From contig NZ_CP076060.1 in NCBI RefSeq assembly GCF_018729255.1, positions 3,038,001-3,102,000 on the forward strand: a stretch of 64,000 bases of DNA. The letters run 5' to 3'. The DNA comes from Cupriavidus sp. EM10. GTDB taxonomy: Bacteria > Pseudomonadota > Gammaproteobacteria > Burkholderiales > Burkholderiaceae. The position numbers and the translations under genes were made by a program. Position 1 is the first letter of the stretch. Each line of letters starts with the position of its first letter. The notes under the pieces are model-generated. The model worked only from the letters and a program-made list of their open reading frames with translations, had not been told where the DNA came from and searched no databases. Positions 1 to 9,179 of the stretch are shown piece by piece.

Positions 1-167
1 CCAACACCAAGGCCGAGAAAGCGGATTACCTGCGGCAGTTGTACGCGGCGCTGTCCGAACTGATTGGCGACGTCAACGCGGTGTCCTATATCCATGTGAT
101 CGACGCCCGCGCGGCCGCCTATGGCTACGGCGGCAAGACGCAGGAGTTCCGCCACCAGCATCGTTGA
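1..167 (+). CDS. Tautomerase family protein, C-terminal fragment (cut by window edge)
   Basis: Only the last 54 codons are present, in frame from base 3 to a TGA at 165-167. The peptide carries YIHVIDARAAAYGYGG near its end, which resembles the C-terminal half of proteins of the 4-oxalocrotonate tautomerase superfamily; these use an N-terminal proline to move protons in keto-enol isomerisation. The N-terminus with that proline lies outside the window, so activity cannot be judged. It is followed 102 bases later by an aldo/keto reductase on the same strand, which may be co-transcribed. Family assignment is by motif memory only. Confidence 0.55.
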   Translation, partial: NTKAEKADYLRQLYAALSELIGDVNAVSYIHVIDARAAAYGYGGKTQEFRHQHR

Positions 168-269
168 TTGCTGCAGCCAGGTAAAAAGTGCCGTGCAAGC
201 GGCGTGCTTGTGTCGCGTGGCGATGTTCACTAGTGTGGAGGGCAAGTTTCCCGATACCGGAGGCATCGC

Positions 270-1103
270 ATGAAGCAAGTCACGCTGCCCGGCGGCGAGC
301 GCGTTCCCGCGCTGGGCATGGGCACCTGGAATATCGGCGACCAAAGTGCCACGCGCGCCGAGGAAATCGCCACGCTGCAGATGGGGCTGGACATGGGCCT
401 GCGGCTGGTGGACACCGCCGAGATGTATGGCGAAGGTTTGTCGGAATCGCTGATCGGCGAAGCGCTGGCCGGCCGCCGCGACGACGCCTTCCTGGTCAGC
501 AAGGTCTATCCGCACAACGCCAGCCGCAAGCGCGCGGTGGCCGCCTGCGAACGCAGCCTGCGCCGGCTGGGCACCGATCATCTGGATCTTTACCTGCTGC
601 ACTGGCGCGGCGACGAGCCGTTCGAGGACACCATCGAGGCGTTCCAGGCGCTGCAGGCCGCCGGCAAGATCCGCCATTTCGGCGTCAGCAACCTGGACCT
701 GTCCGATATGGAGGAATTCTGGGACACCCCCGGCGGCGACGCCGTGGCGGTGAACCAGCTGCTCTACAACCTGACCCGCCGCGGCATCGAGTTCGACCTG
801 CTGCCATGGTTGCGCGAGCGCAACGTGCCGGTGATGGCCTATTCGCCAATCGAGCAAGCCCGCCTGCTGCGCAATTCGGGCCTGAAGCGCTTTGCCGAGC
901 AGCATGGCATGACCCCGGCTCAGGCGGCGCTGGCCTGGCTGCTGGCGTCGGACGACATCATCGCCATCCCCAAGACCGGGCACCGTGACCGGCTGCGCGA
1001 GAACATGGGCGCGCTGGACATCACGCTGACACCGGAACAACTGGCCGAACTGGACAAGCTGTTCCCGCCGCCGCGTCACGCGCAGCCACTGGCCATGCTG
1101 TAG
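270..1103 (+). CDS. Aldo/keto reductase
   Basis: A 277-residue protein of the NADPH-dependent aldo/keto reductase superfamily, a cytoplasmic TIM barrel that reduces aldehydes and ketones. The catalytic tetrad is visible: Asp and Tyr in DTAEMYGEGLSE (about residues 48-59), Lys in FLVSKVYPHN (about 74-83) and His in LYLLHWRGDEP (about 107-117). The cofactor-binding tail PKTGHRDRLRENM is near the C-terminus. Length is typical for bacterial members. The ATG at 270 follows a GGAGG sequence about 6 bases upstream. The substrate cannot be deduced from sequence. Confidence 0.9.
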   Translation: MKQVTLPGGERVPALGMGTWNIGDQSATRAEEIATLQMGLDMGLRLVDTAEMYGEGLSESLIGEALAGRRDDAFLVSKVYPHNASRKRAVAACERSLRRLGTDHLDLYLLHWRGDEPFEDTIEAFQALQAAGKIRHFGVSNLDLSDMEEFWDTPGGDAVAVNQLLYNLTRRGIEFDLLPWLRERNVPVMAYSPIEQARLLRNSGLKRFAEQHGMTPAQAALAWLLASDDIIAIPKTGHRDRLRENMGALDITLTPEQLAELDKLFPPPRHAQPLAML

Positions 1104-1157
1104 ATCGTCGAATCCTTAAAACGCGGGAAGGTCTGGAATGGAACCCGGGGAGGCCGG

Positions 1158-1693
1158 TCAGCGTTGGCCGGCCTTGTAGCGCTCCACTTCCACATAGCGC
1201 GTCAGGTAGGTGCGGGCCTTCTCGCGGGTATCGGTCGTCACACGGTCGGCCGCCTGACGGGCGCTGCTCTGGCCGTGGGCGCTGCTCATCTGCGCCGACA
1301 GGTAGGACTGGAAGGCGTCGTGCATGACCTTCAGCTGGTCCTTGCACGCGTCGATGGCTCCGGCGGCCACGTCCTTCGAAGTGCCCTTGCCCTTGGCGCC
1401 GTCGCTGGCGCGATCCTGCACGCAATCCATGTACTTGGCGCGCTCGGCCTGCCAGCCGGAATTCATCTGCGCGGCTTCCTGCTTGGCCTCGGCGGTTTCC
1501 ACCGAGGGGAAGAGGCACAGGCGGCCAGCAGCAGCGCGGCCAGCGGCGTGGCAAGCGCGCCGGCACGGACCCATCCACGGCTACGCTGCGGTGCAGCATC
1601 GGAAATCGACGATTCGGAGCGGATCTGTCGGGCGGCGGACTGCTTTGCGGACACCAGGTTGGACATGGGAGCGGGGGCGGTTGGCATATTCAT
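1158..1693 (-). CDS. Putative lipoprotein, frameshifted
   Basis: Two overlapping minus-strand reading frames join into one protein of about 178 residues. The upstream frame (start near 1693, or 1666) gives a long charged N-region, a hydrophobic stretch [14 protein letters not shown] and CASS, a lipobox. It then runs into nonsense, while the adjacent frame continues with SVETAEAKQEAAQMNSGWQ to a stop at 1158. Adding one base to the G run at 1506-1509 (a C on the coding strand) fuses them as CASSPSVETAEAKQ. The mature part is hydrophilic and helical with two Cys (MDCVQD, DACKDQ). No family is recognised. It is either a pseudogene or, more likely, carries a sequence error. Confidence 0.5.
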
Positions 1694-1878
1694 GGTCGAC
1701 AGACCCCTATGATGTAGGGTGGGTTCCGGGGGAAGTTCCATCGATTTGCAAAAAAGTATGACGAAGTCATGTCAGAGTCCCCTGCCCTCCGTGTCAGACA
1801 AAATCGCATTTGCGGATGTGCCTTGCGCGCCTATGCTTCAGAGGCGGTTGCAACACATGAACCCTCCTGGAGGAAATA

Positions 1879-2478
1879 ATGAAACGTCGAACCTTCCTGT
1901 CCGCCGGCAGCGCTGGGCTTGTCGGCCTCACCGGTCTGTCCGTTGGCGCCCTGTCGCTTACAGGTTGCAGCTTCACCGGCCCGAAAGACTCGGCCGACGC
2001 GGCGTCCAAACGCCGTGAAATCGATACGGGTGCCACCGACACCCTGAACCGCCTCTATTCCACCGCCAATGGCGCGCGGGATCTGGGCGCCAAGGCCAAG
2101 GGCATCCTGATCTTCCCGAAACTGCTGTCGGCCGGCTTTGTCGTCGGTGGCGAGTACGGCGACGGCGTGCTGCGTTCCGGCGGCGCCGACCGCGGTTACT
2201 ACCGTGCCATTTCGGGCTCGATCGGCTGGCAGATCGGCGCACAGTCGAAGGCTTTCGTCCTGATGTTCATGACGCAGGAAGCCTACGACAAGTTCGTGCG
2301 CAGCAGCGGCTGGCAGGTGGGTGCCGACGCCACGGTGGCGCTGGCCACGATCGGCGCGAACGGCCAGATCGACACCAATACCGCCCAGCAGCCGATCATC
2401 GGCTTTGCCATGACCAACGCCGGCCTGATGGCTGGCCTGAGCCTGGAAGGCACCAAGATCTCGAAGCTGAACATCTGA
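1879..2478 (+). CDS. SYLF (YSC84-like) domain lipoprotein
   Basis: A 199-residue protein with an N-terminal signal that combines a twin-arginine-like start (MKRRTFLSAGSAG) with a lipobox LTGC at about residues 28-31, so it is probably exported and lipidated. The remainder (LYSTANGARDLGAKAKGILIFPKL ... GFVVGGEYGDGVL ... YYRAISGSIGWQIGAQ) fits the SYLF/Ysc84 domain, known from eukaryotic lipid- and actin-binding proteins and common as uncharacterised lipoproteins in Burkholderiaceae. The function in bacteria is not established. The ATG at 1879 follows a good GGAGG. A strong terminator ends the unit. Confidence 0.85.
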   Translation: MKRRTFLSAGSAGLVGLTGLSVGALSLTGCSFTGPKDSADAASKRREIDTGATDTLNRLYSTANGARDLGAKAKGILIFPKLLSAGFVVGGEYGDGVLRSGGADRGYYRAISGSIGWQIGAQSKAFVLMFMTQEAYDKFVRSSGWQVGADATVALATIGANGQIDTNTAQQPIIGFAMTNAGLMAGLSLEGTKISKLNI

Positions 2479-2533
2479 TACGCGCCCCGGGCGCGCGCCG
2501 GCCAACGCCGGGGCATTGCCCGCCGCGTACCAC

Positions 2534-2585
2534 ACGGCGCGCTTGTTGCGGAACCGTTGCGTTCCGTAACAAGCGCGCCGTTTTT
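2534..2585 (+). terminator. Rho-independent terminator after the SYLF gene
   Basis: Arms 2534-2554 and 2561-2581 form a 21-bp inverted repeat with a single mismatch around a 6-base loop, followed directly by a T run at 2581-2585. Confidence 0.9.
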
Positions 2586-2663
2586 CTTCGCTTCGGGGCC
2601 GCTCCCAGCCGTTAGAATTCGTCCCATGCCAATTTTCCAACCCGTACGCGAGGCCGAATTCTC

Positions 2664-3599
2664 ATGTGGTTCAAGAATCTCCAGATTCATCGTTTCTCCG
2701 CCCCGTGGACGCTGAGTGCCGAAGATGTGGAGGCCTGCCTGGCCAAACACGCGTTCTATCCGGGCACCAGCCTTGAAATGCAGACCCAGGGCTGGGCGTC
2801 GCCGCGCGACAATGACCAGCTGGTGCATTGCGTCAACAAGCAGATGCTGCTGGTGCTGCGCACCGAAAAGAAGCTGCTGCCCGCCACCGTGGTCAACCAG
2901 GTGACCAAGGCGCGTGCCGCCGAACTCGAGGAACAGCAGGGCTTCAAGCCGGGACGCAAGCAGTTGAAGGAGCTGAAGGAACAGGTCACCGACGAACTGC
3001 TGCCGCGTGCCTTCAGCATCCGCCGCGACACGCGCGTGTGGATCGACCCGGTAAACGGCTGGCTGGCCATCGATGCGGCCGGCACCGCCAAGGCCGACGA
3101 AGTGCGCGGCATGCTGTTCAAGGCCATCGACCCGCTGCCCGTGGTGGGCCTGCAGGTCAACCTGTCGCCGGTCGCGGCCATGACCGAATGGCTGTCCACC
3201 GAGACCGCGCCGGCCGGCTTTACGCTCGACCAGGAAATCGAGCTGCAATCGAGCAACGAGAGCAAGGCCACCGTGCGCTATGTGCGCCATCCGCTCGATG
3301 CAGAAGACCTGCGCCGCCATATCGCCGCCGGCAAGCGCTGCACGCGCCTGGCCATGACCTGGAATGACCGCGTGTCGTTCGTGCTGACCGATTCGCTGGC
3401 GGTCAAGCGCGTCAATCCGCTCGACGTGATCAAGGAGCAGGCCGACGCCACGCTCCATGACGAGAATGAACGCTTCGACGCCGATTTCGCGCTGATGGCC
3501 GGCGAACTGGCCGGCCTGCTGACCGACCTGACCGATGCGCTCGGCGGCGAGCGCAAGGCCGAAGGCGCCATGCCGGCGGAGCAGCGCAAGGCGGCCTGA
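2664..3599 (+). CDS. rdgC: Recombination-associated protein RdgC
   Basis: A 311-residue protein matching RdgC over its whole length: [11 protein letters not shown] at the start, a central [21 protein letters not shown], and [13 protein letters not shown]. RdgC is a cytoplasmic ring-shaped dimer that binds double-stranded DNA without sequence preference and restrains RecA; it is also linked to replication and pilin variation in Neisseria. Length equals the family norm of about 300. It stands alone on the plus strand between the terminator of the SYLF gene and a converging dehydrogenase gene. Confidence 0.95.
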   Translation: MWFKNLQIHRFSAPWTLSAEDVEACLAKHAFYPGTSLEMQTQGWASPRDNDQLVHCVNKQMLLVLRTEKKLLPATVVNQVTKARAAELEEQQGFKPGRKQLKELKEQVTDELLPRAFSIRRDTRVWIDPVNGWLAIDAAGTAKADEVRGMLFKAIDPLPVVGLQVNLSPVAAMTEWLSTETAPAGFTLDQEIELQSSNESKATVRYVRHPLDAEDLRRHIAAGKRCTRLAMTWNDRVSFVLTDSLAVKRVNPLDVIKEQADATLHDENERFDADFALMAGELAGLLTDLTDALGGERKAEGAMPAEQRKAA

Positions 3600-3630
3600 G
3601 ACCGGCTTCCGGTCCGCCTTCTTCCGCCCG

Positions 3631-3678
3631 CTCCCTACCTCGCTCCCTACCTCGCTCCCTACCTCGCTCCCTACCCCG
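3631..3678. repeat. Four tandem copies of a 12-bp unit
   Basis: The unit CTCCCTACCTCG is present at 3631-3642, 3643-3654 and 3655-3666, with a fourth copy at 3667-3678 that differs by one base. It lies in the gap between the converging rdgC and dehydrogenase genes and encodes nothing evident. Confidence 0.9.
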
Positions 3679-3719
3679 CCCCCACCCTGCGCCCGGCCTC
3701 CGCCGGGCCGGCCGGCTGC

Positions 3720-4685
3720 TCAGTCGAGCGTCAGCACCACGCGCTGCCCGGGTTCGCCCGCCAGCCGCCAGGCCGCCGCCACCTCGCTCATCGGCATCTG
3801 CTCGGGCATCTCCATCCACAAGTACCCGGCGTCCATGCAGCCCAGGATGTCCTCCACCAGGAAGCGCAAGTCTTCGCCGGGAGGATGATTGGCCGGCCCA
3901 CATCCCATCAGCACGGCCCGGGAATCGCGCAGCGCCGTGGGCGCCAGCATCACGCTGCCCGCCCGACGGTCTGCGACGGACACCACCCGCGTGCCGTGAT
4001 CGGGCGGCAGGGCCGGCGCGCCTCCAGCCTGGACCAGGGCGGACAGCAACAGCTCCAGCGTTTCTCCCCAGACAAAATCGAGCACCACGTCGATGCCATC
4101 GGCGGCCTGGGTGGCAAATGCATGCTGCAGCAGGCTGGGTGACTGGCCCAGGTCGATCAGCGCATCGGCTTCGGGCATGGTCGGCAGGTCGATGCGGTGC
4201 GCCGCCACGATGATGCGCCCGGCGCCTTGCAGCCTGGCCGCCTGCACCGCCAGCCTGCCCGCCAGCCCGGACGCACCCAGGATCAGCACCGTCTCGCCGG
4301 GCGCCAGGTCGGCGCGCATCGCCAGCGGCAGCCAGGCTGTCAGCGCCGGTCCCACCAGCGCGGCCGCCACGGCGGAATCCACCCCGTCGGGCACCGGCAC
4401 CGCCCACTCGGCCGGCACGTACTGGGCCATCGCCCCGAACGGACTGCGCCCCGCGCGGAAGTACACGCGCCGCCCGTCGGCCAGGTAGCCCACGCCGTCA
4501 CGCCCGCAGATGTAGGGCAGCTCCAGCGGCATGCAGGCATGGTGGCCGCGCGCGATGGCCAGGTCGGCTGGACGGATCACCGCCGCGCACACGCGCACCA
4601 TTATTTCGCCATCGCGCGGGTCAGGGTCGTGGAATGGGAGGAAGCGCGGGCCTTCGCCCAGCTGTTGCACTACAACGGCTCGCAT
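3720..4685 (-). CDS. Zinc-type alcohol dehydrogenase / quinone oxidoreductase family protein
   Basis: A 321-residue medium-chain dehydrogenase/reductase. The N-terminal GroES-like domain begins MRAVVVQQLGEGPRF, and the Rossmann domain carries GETVLILGASGLAGRLAVQAA. Catalytic zinc Cys ligands are not evident, so it is more like the zinc-free quinone-oxidoreductase branch. The start at 4685 is chosen because AAGGAG lies just upstream; an upstream in-frame Met would add 16 unlikely residues. It probably reduces quinones or enones with NAD(P)H in the cytoplasm; the substrate is unknown. It is divergent from the Bug receptor gene. Confidence 0.8.
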   Translation of the reverse strand: MRAVVVQQLGEGPRFLPFHDPDPRDGEIMVRVCAAVIRPADLAIARGHHACMPLELPYICGRDGVGYLADGRRVYFRAGRSPFGAMAQYVPAEWAVPVPDGVDSAVAAALVGPALTAWLPLAMRADLAPGETVLILGASGLAGRLAVQAARLQGAGRIIVAAHRIDLPTMPEADALIDLGQSPSLLQHAFATQAADGIDVVLDFVWGETLELLLSALVQAGGAPALPPDHGTRVVSVADRRAGSVMLAPTALRDSRAVLMGCGPANHPPGEDLRFLVEDILGCMDAGYLWMEMPEQMPMSEVAAAWRLAGEPGQRVVLTLD

Positions 4686-4852
4686 CGTGTCGTTCTCCTT
4701 GGTTGGGATCCGCGAACGATCGTATGCGGCCATTCGACCGGTGTCTTTGAGCCGATTCTGAAAGCGAAGCGCGCGTAGAATCCGATCAAAAGAGCAAAAG
4801 ACGCCACGGACATAGACGTCACAGCCATTCCAACCCGTTGAGGAGATTCCCC

Positions 4853-5839
4853 TTGAAGTCGTTGCGCCCCCTCGCCAGCCCGGCGTTTGCCGCCCGTACG
4901 CTGGCCGCCCTGCTGCTTGCCGCCACCAGCACCGCCCACGCCGCCTGGCCTGACCGCCCCATCAAGCTGATCGTGCCGTTCCCGCCGGGACAAGCCACCG
5001 ACATCTTCGCCCGCGCGCTGGCCGAGAAGCTGGGCAAGCAGCTTGGCCAGTCGGTGATCGTGGAAAACCGCGCCGGCGCCGGCGGCAACATCGGCATGGA
5101 AGTGGCCGCCAAGGCCCCGGCCGACGGCTACACGATCGTGATGGCCGGCAGCGCCATGGCGATCAACCAGACGCTCTACAAGAAGCTCAACTACGACCCG
5201 CGCCAGGACTTCGCGCCGGTGTCGGGCGTGTTCTCGGTGCCGCTGGTGTTCCTGGCCACGCCGCAATCGGGCTTCACGTCACTGCGCGACCTGATCGCCA
5301 AGGCCAAGGCCGCGCCAGGCAAGTACAGCTACGCCAGCGCGGGCATCGGCGGCACGCAGCACCTCTCCGCCGAGATGCTCAAGGCGCAGACCGGCACCTT
5401 CATCGTCCATATCCCGTACAAGGGCAGCGGCCCGGCCCAGGCCGACTTCCTGGGCAACCAGATCCCGCTGATGGTGGACTCGGTCACCGCGGCCATGCCG
5501 CTGATCCAGACCAACAAGGCCCTGCCGCTGGCCGTGACCACGGCCAAACGCGTGCCGCAGCTGCCCTCGGTGCCAACCGTCCGCGAACAGGGCGTGCCCG
5601 GCTTCGAGGCGCTCGGGTGGGCCGTGATGCTGGCCCCCGCCGGCACCCCGCCCGCCATCCTCGCCCAGCTCAACACCGAGACGGTGAAGGCGCTGCAATC
5701 GCCCGAACTGCACAAGTTCATCACCGACCGTGGCTCGGAGCCAATGCCGCTGACGCCCGCCGAAACCGGCAAGTTCGTCGACAGCGAGATCAAAAAGTGG
5801 TCGGCGGTGGTGAAGCGGTCGGGGGCGACGGCGGATTGA
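4853..5839 (+). CDS. Bug-family tripartite tricarboxylate transporter receptor (TctC type)
   Basis: A periplasmic solute-binding protein of about 328 residues. It starts with a cleavable signal peptide (hydrophobic [14 protein letters not shown]) followed by [20 protein letters not shown], the standard Bug opening. [24 protein letters not shown] and the [18 protein letters not shown] segment are also typical. Bug proteins bind carboxylates or aromatic acids, often without a linked transporter, and are hugely expanded in Cupriavidus and Bordetella. No TctA or TctB membrane partner is nearby. The start is a TTG at 4853 with GAGGAG eight bases upstream; a TTG at 4838 is in frame but poorly placed. 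Confidence 0.9.
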   Translation: MKSLRPLASPAFAARTLAALLLAATSTAHAAWPDRPIKLIVPFPPGQATDIFARALAEKLGKQLGQSVIVENRAGAGGNIGMEVAAKAPADGYTIVMAGSAMAINQTLYKKLNYDPRQDFAPVSGVFSVPLVFLATPQSGFTSLRDLIAKAKAAPGKYSYASAGIGGTQHLSAEMLKAQTGTFIVHIPYKGSGPAQADFLGNQIPLMVDSVTAAMPLIQTNKALPLAVTTAKRVPQLPSVPTVREQGVPGFEALGWAVMLAPAGTPPAILAQLNTETVKALQSPELHKFITDRGSEPMPLTPAETGKFVDSEIKKWSAVVKRSGATAD

Positions 5840-5879
5840 GGTGGCCTCGACGACTGAGTTCCGTTCGGCGCCCGCCTTT

Positions 5880-7199
5880 TCAGGCGACGAAACGGGACAC
5901 GGTTTCTTCGATCACGACATGCCGGATTGCCCGGAGCAGGCGGACTTCGGCTGCAAAGGTGGCGCGCAGCTCGGGACGGTCTTCCGCCATGGCCACGTTC
6001 TCGCCGATGGTGGCTGCAAGCAGCGCATCAGCCTGTGCCGGCAGCAACCGGATCATTTCGTCCAGCTGCCGTGTGGCGGTCTGGCGAGTCAGACCAAGTA
6101 CCCGCCCGGCCTCAAGCAACAGCGCGCGCTTGAAGTCCGCGTAGCGCAGCACCCCCAGTATCGGGCTTGTGAACTCGACCAGATCCGGCCAGCGCTCCTT
6201 GGGGCTGTAGGCACGTGTTTCATAGACGCTGTCGCACAACAGGTCATAGTGTGGCGCCAGCGAAATGCCATCGCGAACCACGAGAAAGCTCAGGTTCTTG
6301 AGATGCGAATCACCGTTGCCCACGAGGATGCAGAACAGCAGCCAGCGGTAGATTCTTAGCCGGGCTGCAGCTGGCACGCGGCAGGCGTTGGCCAAAGCCA
6401 GCAGCGATTCCAGCGACCAGGCTGAATATTTCATCGTGGGCGCCAGGTTGAGCATCTGGCAGCCGTCGATGGCATGCAGTCGCGTGGTCGCCCCGTTCTG
6501 CCGCACGCGGTCGAAGCGCGCGATCAGGTACACCGGCGCCGGCACGTAGCGGCGCTCCACAGGCGGTACATCCAGCCCGACACGGCGGGCAAGCTGCATG
6601 ACAAACCACTCGTTGATGACCGAACACGGATAGCTGTCGGACTGGGGGTGCTCGGGCTTCAGGATGCTGGTCGACACGGCCTGGCCGGCGGGCTCGAATA
6701 GCTGGCCGTCCTGCAATACCACGGCAAGCTTGTGCTGCGCGCCCGCCAGCGACATCTTTTTCGGAGCATCGTGCGTCAGCGGGACGCGCGGAAGCTCGCG
6801 AATGCGGCGGTCAAGTTCCGCGTCCGTCAGCAGCCGCAGCCGGTCGTCGACGGTTGGATCATCTTCAGGCCTTCGCAGGGTGACGGAACCCGCTGACTCT
6901 CGCCCGTAGAATTCGAGCAAGCCAAAGGCGTCGTGGATGTCCCGCAGGCCGGCATCACGCGCCAGCAAGGCGCGCGCGCCCTCCTCCGGCAAAAGATTAT
7001 CGAAGTACCACTGCACGGCGCGCTCGGTTGCGCCGTCAGCGCGCCGGCCGGCCTGCAGCGGCAAATGCGGGCTTAGTGCGAACCGCGACGCATCGGCCAG
7101 CCAGGTGTCCGCATACTCGAATGCCCAGAGGTTCTGGTCTTCGTGCAGCGTGCCGACGACCTCCGTGTCGATCGACGCCAGCAATTTGCGCTCGCTCAT
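5880..7199 (-). CDS. hipA: HipA-family serine/threonine kinase toxin
   Basis: A 439-residue type II toxin of the HipA kinase family. Seen in order: an N-terminal HipA_N-like region (residues about 1-110), SLAGAQHKLAVV in the nucleotide-binding lobe, ILKPEHPQSDSYPCSVINEW, YLIARFDR, then the catalytic loop VGNGDSHLKN and the metal-binding APHYDLL. All key kinase motifs are intact. In E. coli HipA phosphorylates glutamyl-tRNA synthetase and causes growth arrest and persistence; the target here is unknown. The ATG overlaps the antitoxin stop by four bases (ATGA), indicating coupling. The start at 7199 is preferred over longer in-frame options because of that overlap. Confidence 0.9.
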   Translation of the reverse strand: MSERKLLASIDTEVVGTLHEDQNLWAFEYADTWLADASRFALSPHLPLQAGRRADGATERAVQWYFDNLLPEEGARALLARDAGLRDIHDAFGLLEFYGRESAGSVTLRRPEDDPTVDDRLRLLTDAELDRRIRELPRVPLTHDAPKKMSLAGAQHKLAVVLQDGQLFEPAGQAVSTSILKPEHPQSDSYPCSVINEWFVMQLARRVGLDVPPVERRYVPAPVYLIARFDRVRQNGATTRLHAIDGCQMLNLAPTMKYSAWSLESLLALANACRVPAAARLRIYRWLLFCILVGNGDSHLKNLSFLVVRDGISLAPHYDLLCDSVYETRAYSPKERWPDLVEFTSPILGVLRYADFKRALLLEAGRVLGLTRQTATRQLDEMIRLLPAQADALLAATIGENVAMAEDRPELRATFAAEVRLLRAIRHVVIEETVSRFVA

Positions 7200-7567
7200 T
7201 CGGCACCCCGCTTGTTTCTCGCCTTGTCCGGCGATACCGGCCTGTTTTCTGCATCGCTCTCGACATCGGCACGCTCGGCCGTACGCCGGCGAAACGAGGC
7301 GGACCGATGCGACGCCTTGTCCAGCTGCTCGCTCAACAGTTCGGGGCTTGCATCGGGAATGTCGACAGTAATCCGGACGCCCAGCCCCTCCAGAATCTGA
7401 AAGAGCTTGCCCCACTGCATGGTGTCCGCGCCCCGCTCGGCCTTCACCATGAACGACTCGCTGACACCTATGCTGCCGGCGGCATCGTCCTGGCGCAGGC
7501 CCTGCACCTTGCGGGCGGCGCGGATGATGCCGCCCACGTCGGAGGAATGATGAAGTTGATGCTTCAT
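7196..7567 (-). CDS. hipB: HipB-like antitoxin, XRE-family helix-turn-helix
   Basis: A 123-residue protein with an XRE/HipB helix-turn-helix at about residues 8-65: SDVGGIIRAARKVQGLRQDDAA, SIGVSESFMVKAERG, then KLFQILEGLGVRITVDIP, the usual final beta strand of HipB. Beyond it lies an unusually long, charged and probably disordered tail of about 50 residues (ASFRRRTAERADVESDAEN), longer than in E. coli HipB. HipB neutralises HipA and represses its own promoter. The start at 7567 is the first Met that leaves the HTH complete; upstream sequence is the operator region. Confidence 0.85.
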   Translation of the reverse strand: MKHQLHHSSDVGGIIRAARKVQGLRQDDAAGSIGVSESFMVKAERGADTMQWGKLFQILEGLGVRITVDIPDASPELLSEQLDKASHRSASFRRRTAERADVESDAENRPVSPDKARNKRGAE

Positions 7568-7579
7568 GGCGATATCCGG

Positions 7580-7755
7580 AAAAACTCTTCGAGTGTGGAG
7601 TTTTTGGAGTTCAAACTCGATGGCGATCAAAAAACTCGCCGCTCGAAGAGATTTTATTGAAACCGGGCCAAGTTTCAAGAAAAACTGTGCGATTGACGAG
7701 TTTTTCAGCATCAATGGCCGACTTCGATGTAGAAACTCTACGATCGCACAGTTTT
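7580..7755. promoter_or_regulatory. hipBA operator region with multiple inverted repeats
   Basis: The heptamer AAAACTC or its complement GAGTTTT occurs exactly at 7581, 7598, 7631 and 7698, with one-mismatch versions at 7612 and 7732. CTCTTCGAG (7585-7593) is the exact inverse of CTCGAAGAG (7642-7650). AAAACTGTGCGAT (7681-7693) is the exact inverse of ATCGCACAGTTTT (7743-7755), with further imperfect symmetry inside. The region flanks and overlaps the predicted hipB promoter, as expected for an autoregulated antitoxin. The specific HipB site is inference. Confidence 0.65.
7651..7678 (-). promoter_or_regulatory. Predicted hipBA promoter
   Basis: On the minus strand TTGAAA (7678-7673) is separated by 16 bases from TAAAAT (7656-7651), close to the sigma-70 consensus. 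The start point would be near 7644, inside one arm of the CTCTTCGAG inverted repeat, so a repressor bound there would block initiation. Confidence 0.65.
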
Positions 7756-7780
7756 CTGGCCAACTCGCCATCCCGCCCGC

Positions 7781-7820
7781 CAAAGAGAAACGGCCACCGG
7801 GCTTTCACCCGATGGCCGTT
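7781..7820 (-). terminator. Rho-independent terminator of nrdB
   Basis: Arms AACGGCCACCGGG (7789-7801) and CCCGATGGCCGTT (7808-7820) pair with one mismatch; on the minus strand they are followed by a T-rich stretch, downstream of the nrdB stop. Confidence 0.75.
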
Positions 7821-7910
7821 CCTCACCCGTCCTGGCTGCGTGGACTGTTCAATACATGTAGTTACCGCTGTGCAGCCGACCCTTCAATCGATGGTTCGCA
7901 GGGCTCGCGA

Positions 7911-9101
7911 TCAGTCCCACGACAGCGCGCCGCCGGTCTGGTACTCGATCACGCGCGTTTCAAAGAAGTTGCGTTCCTTCTTCAGGTCGATCATCTCGCT
8001 CATCCACGGGAACGGGTTTTCCTCGTTCGGGAACAGCTGCTCCAGGCCGATCTGCTGGCAGCGGCGGTTGCAGATGTAGCGCAGGTAGCCCTTGAACATC
8101 GGCGCGTTCAGGCCCAGCACGCCGCGCGGCATGGTGTCCTCGGCGTAGCGGTATTCCAGGTCCACGGCCTTCTTGAACAGCTCGGTGATCTCGGCCTTGA
8201 ACTCTGCCGTCCACAGGTGCGGGTTCTCGAGCTTGATCTGGTTGATCAGGTCGATGCCAAAGTTGCAGTGCAGCGATTCGTCGCGCAGGATGTACTGGTA
8301 CTGCTCGGCGGCACCGGTCATCTTGTTCTGGCGGCCCATGGCCAGGATCTGCGTGAAGCCCACGTAGAAGAACAGGCCTTCCATGATGCAGGCGAACACG
8401 ATCAGGCTCTTCAGCAGCTTCTGGTCGTTCTCGGGCGTGCCGGTCTTGAACGACGGATCGGTCAGCGTGTCGATGAACGGGATCAGGAACTCGTCCTTGT
8501 CGCGGATCGACTGCACTTCATGGTACGCGTTGAAGATCTCGGCCTCGTTCAGGCCCAGCGATTCCACGATGTACTGGTACGCGTGCGTGTGGATGGCCTC
8601 TTCGAAGGCCTGGCGCAGCAGGTACTGGCGGCATTCCGGCGCCGTGATCTGGCGGTAGGTGCCCAGCACGATGTTGTTGGCGGCCAGCGAATCGGCCGTC
8701 ACGAAGAAGCCCAGGTTGCGCTTGATGATGCGGCGCTCGTCCTCGGTCAGGCCGTTCGGGTCCTTCCACAGGGCGATGTCGCGCGACATGTTGATTTCCT
8801 GCGGCATCCAGTGGTTGGCGCAGCCCGCCAGGTACTTTTCCCACGCCCACTTGTACTTGAACGGCACCAGCTGGTTCACGTCGGTGGCGCCGTTGATCAC
8901 GCGCTTGTCGGCGGCGTTCACGCGGCGCGTGCTCTGGGCGGCGGCGGCGTTCGGGTTGTTGCCAAGGATGCCCGACGGCGCGGTGGCGGCCGGCGGCAGT
9001 ACGCCTTGCTGGTCGACCGTGGCGGACGGCACGGCGGGTTGCAGGGCAGGCTGCGGTGCAGCTTGCGGCGTGGCTTGAACGTCGTCGTCCCAGCTCAGCA
9101 T
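7911..9101 (-). CDS. nrdB: Ribonucleoside-diphosphate reductase, beta subunit
   Basis: A 396-residue class Ia R2 protein. It carries the di-iron and tyrosyl-radical core: iron-ligand helices with [18 protein letters not shown] and [16 protein letters not shown], and the C-terminal region that docks on the alpha subunit. The true start is MLSWDDD at 9101; a longer in-frame reading reaches into non-coding sequence and nrdA. A Pro/Ala/Gln-rich linker at residues 12-50 precedes the conserved core. With NrdA it makes deoxyribonucleotides in the cytoplasm. It lies 130 bases downstream of nrdA on the same strand, so the two are probably one operon. Confidence 0.97.
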   Translation of the reverse strand: MLSWDDDVQATPQAAPQPALQPAVPSATVDQQGVLPPAATAPSGILGNNPNAAAAQSTRRVNAADKRVINGATDVNQLVPFKYKWAWEKYLAGCANHWMPQEINMSRDIALWKDPNGLTEDERRIIKRNLGFFVTADSLAANNIVLGTYRQITAPECRQYLLRQAFEEAIHTHAYQYIVESLGLNEAEIFNAYHEVQSIRDKDEFLIPFIDTLTDPSFKTGTPENDQKLLKSLIVFACIMEGLFFYVGFTQILAMGRQNKMTGAAEQYQYILRDESLHCNFGIDLINQIKLENPHLWTAEFKAEITELFKKAVDLEYRYAEDTMPRGVLGLNAPMFKGYLRYICNRRCQQIGLEQLFPNEENPFPWMSEMIDLKKERNFFETRVIEYQTGGALSWD

Positions 9102-9179
9102 GTTGTTTTCTCCAATGATTCGATCAGGGCGGCTCTTGGCTACGTCGTCGCAGCTGGTGACGCTGGCCCTCTCCCCCGG

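Noticed and set aside
1324..1761. A 145-codon plus-strand frame opposite the broken lipoprotein gene
   Set aside because: No signal, domain or ribosome site; the minus-strand lipobox and its continuation explain the region better.
3631..3678. Tandem repeats considered as a CRISPR array
   Set aside because: The 12-bp units are directly adjacent without spacers, and no cas genes are present.
5880..7199. A three-gene hipBST-type system
   Set aside because: Only two genes are present, and HipA is full length with its own N-terminal domain.
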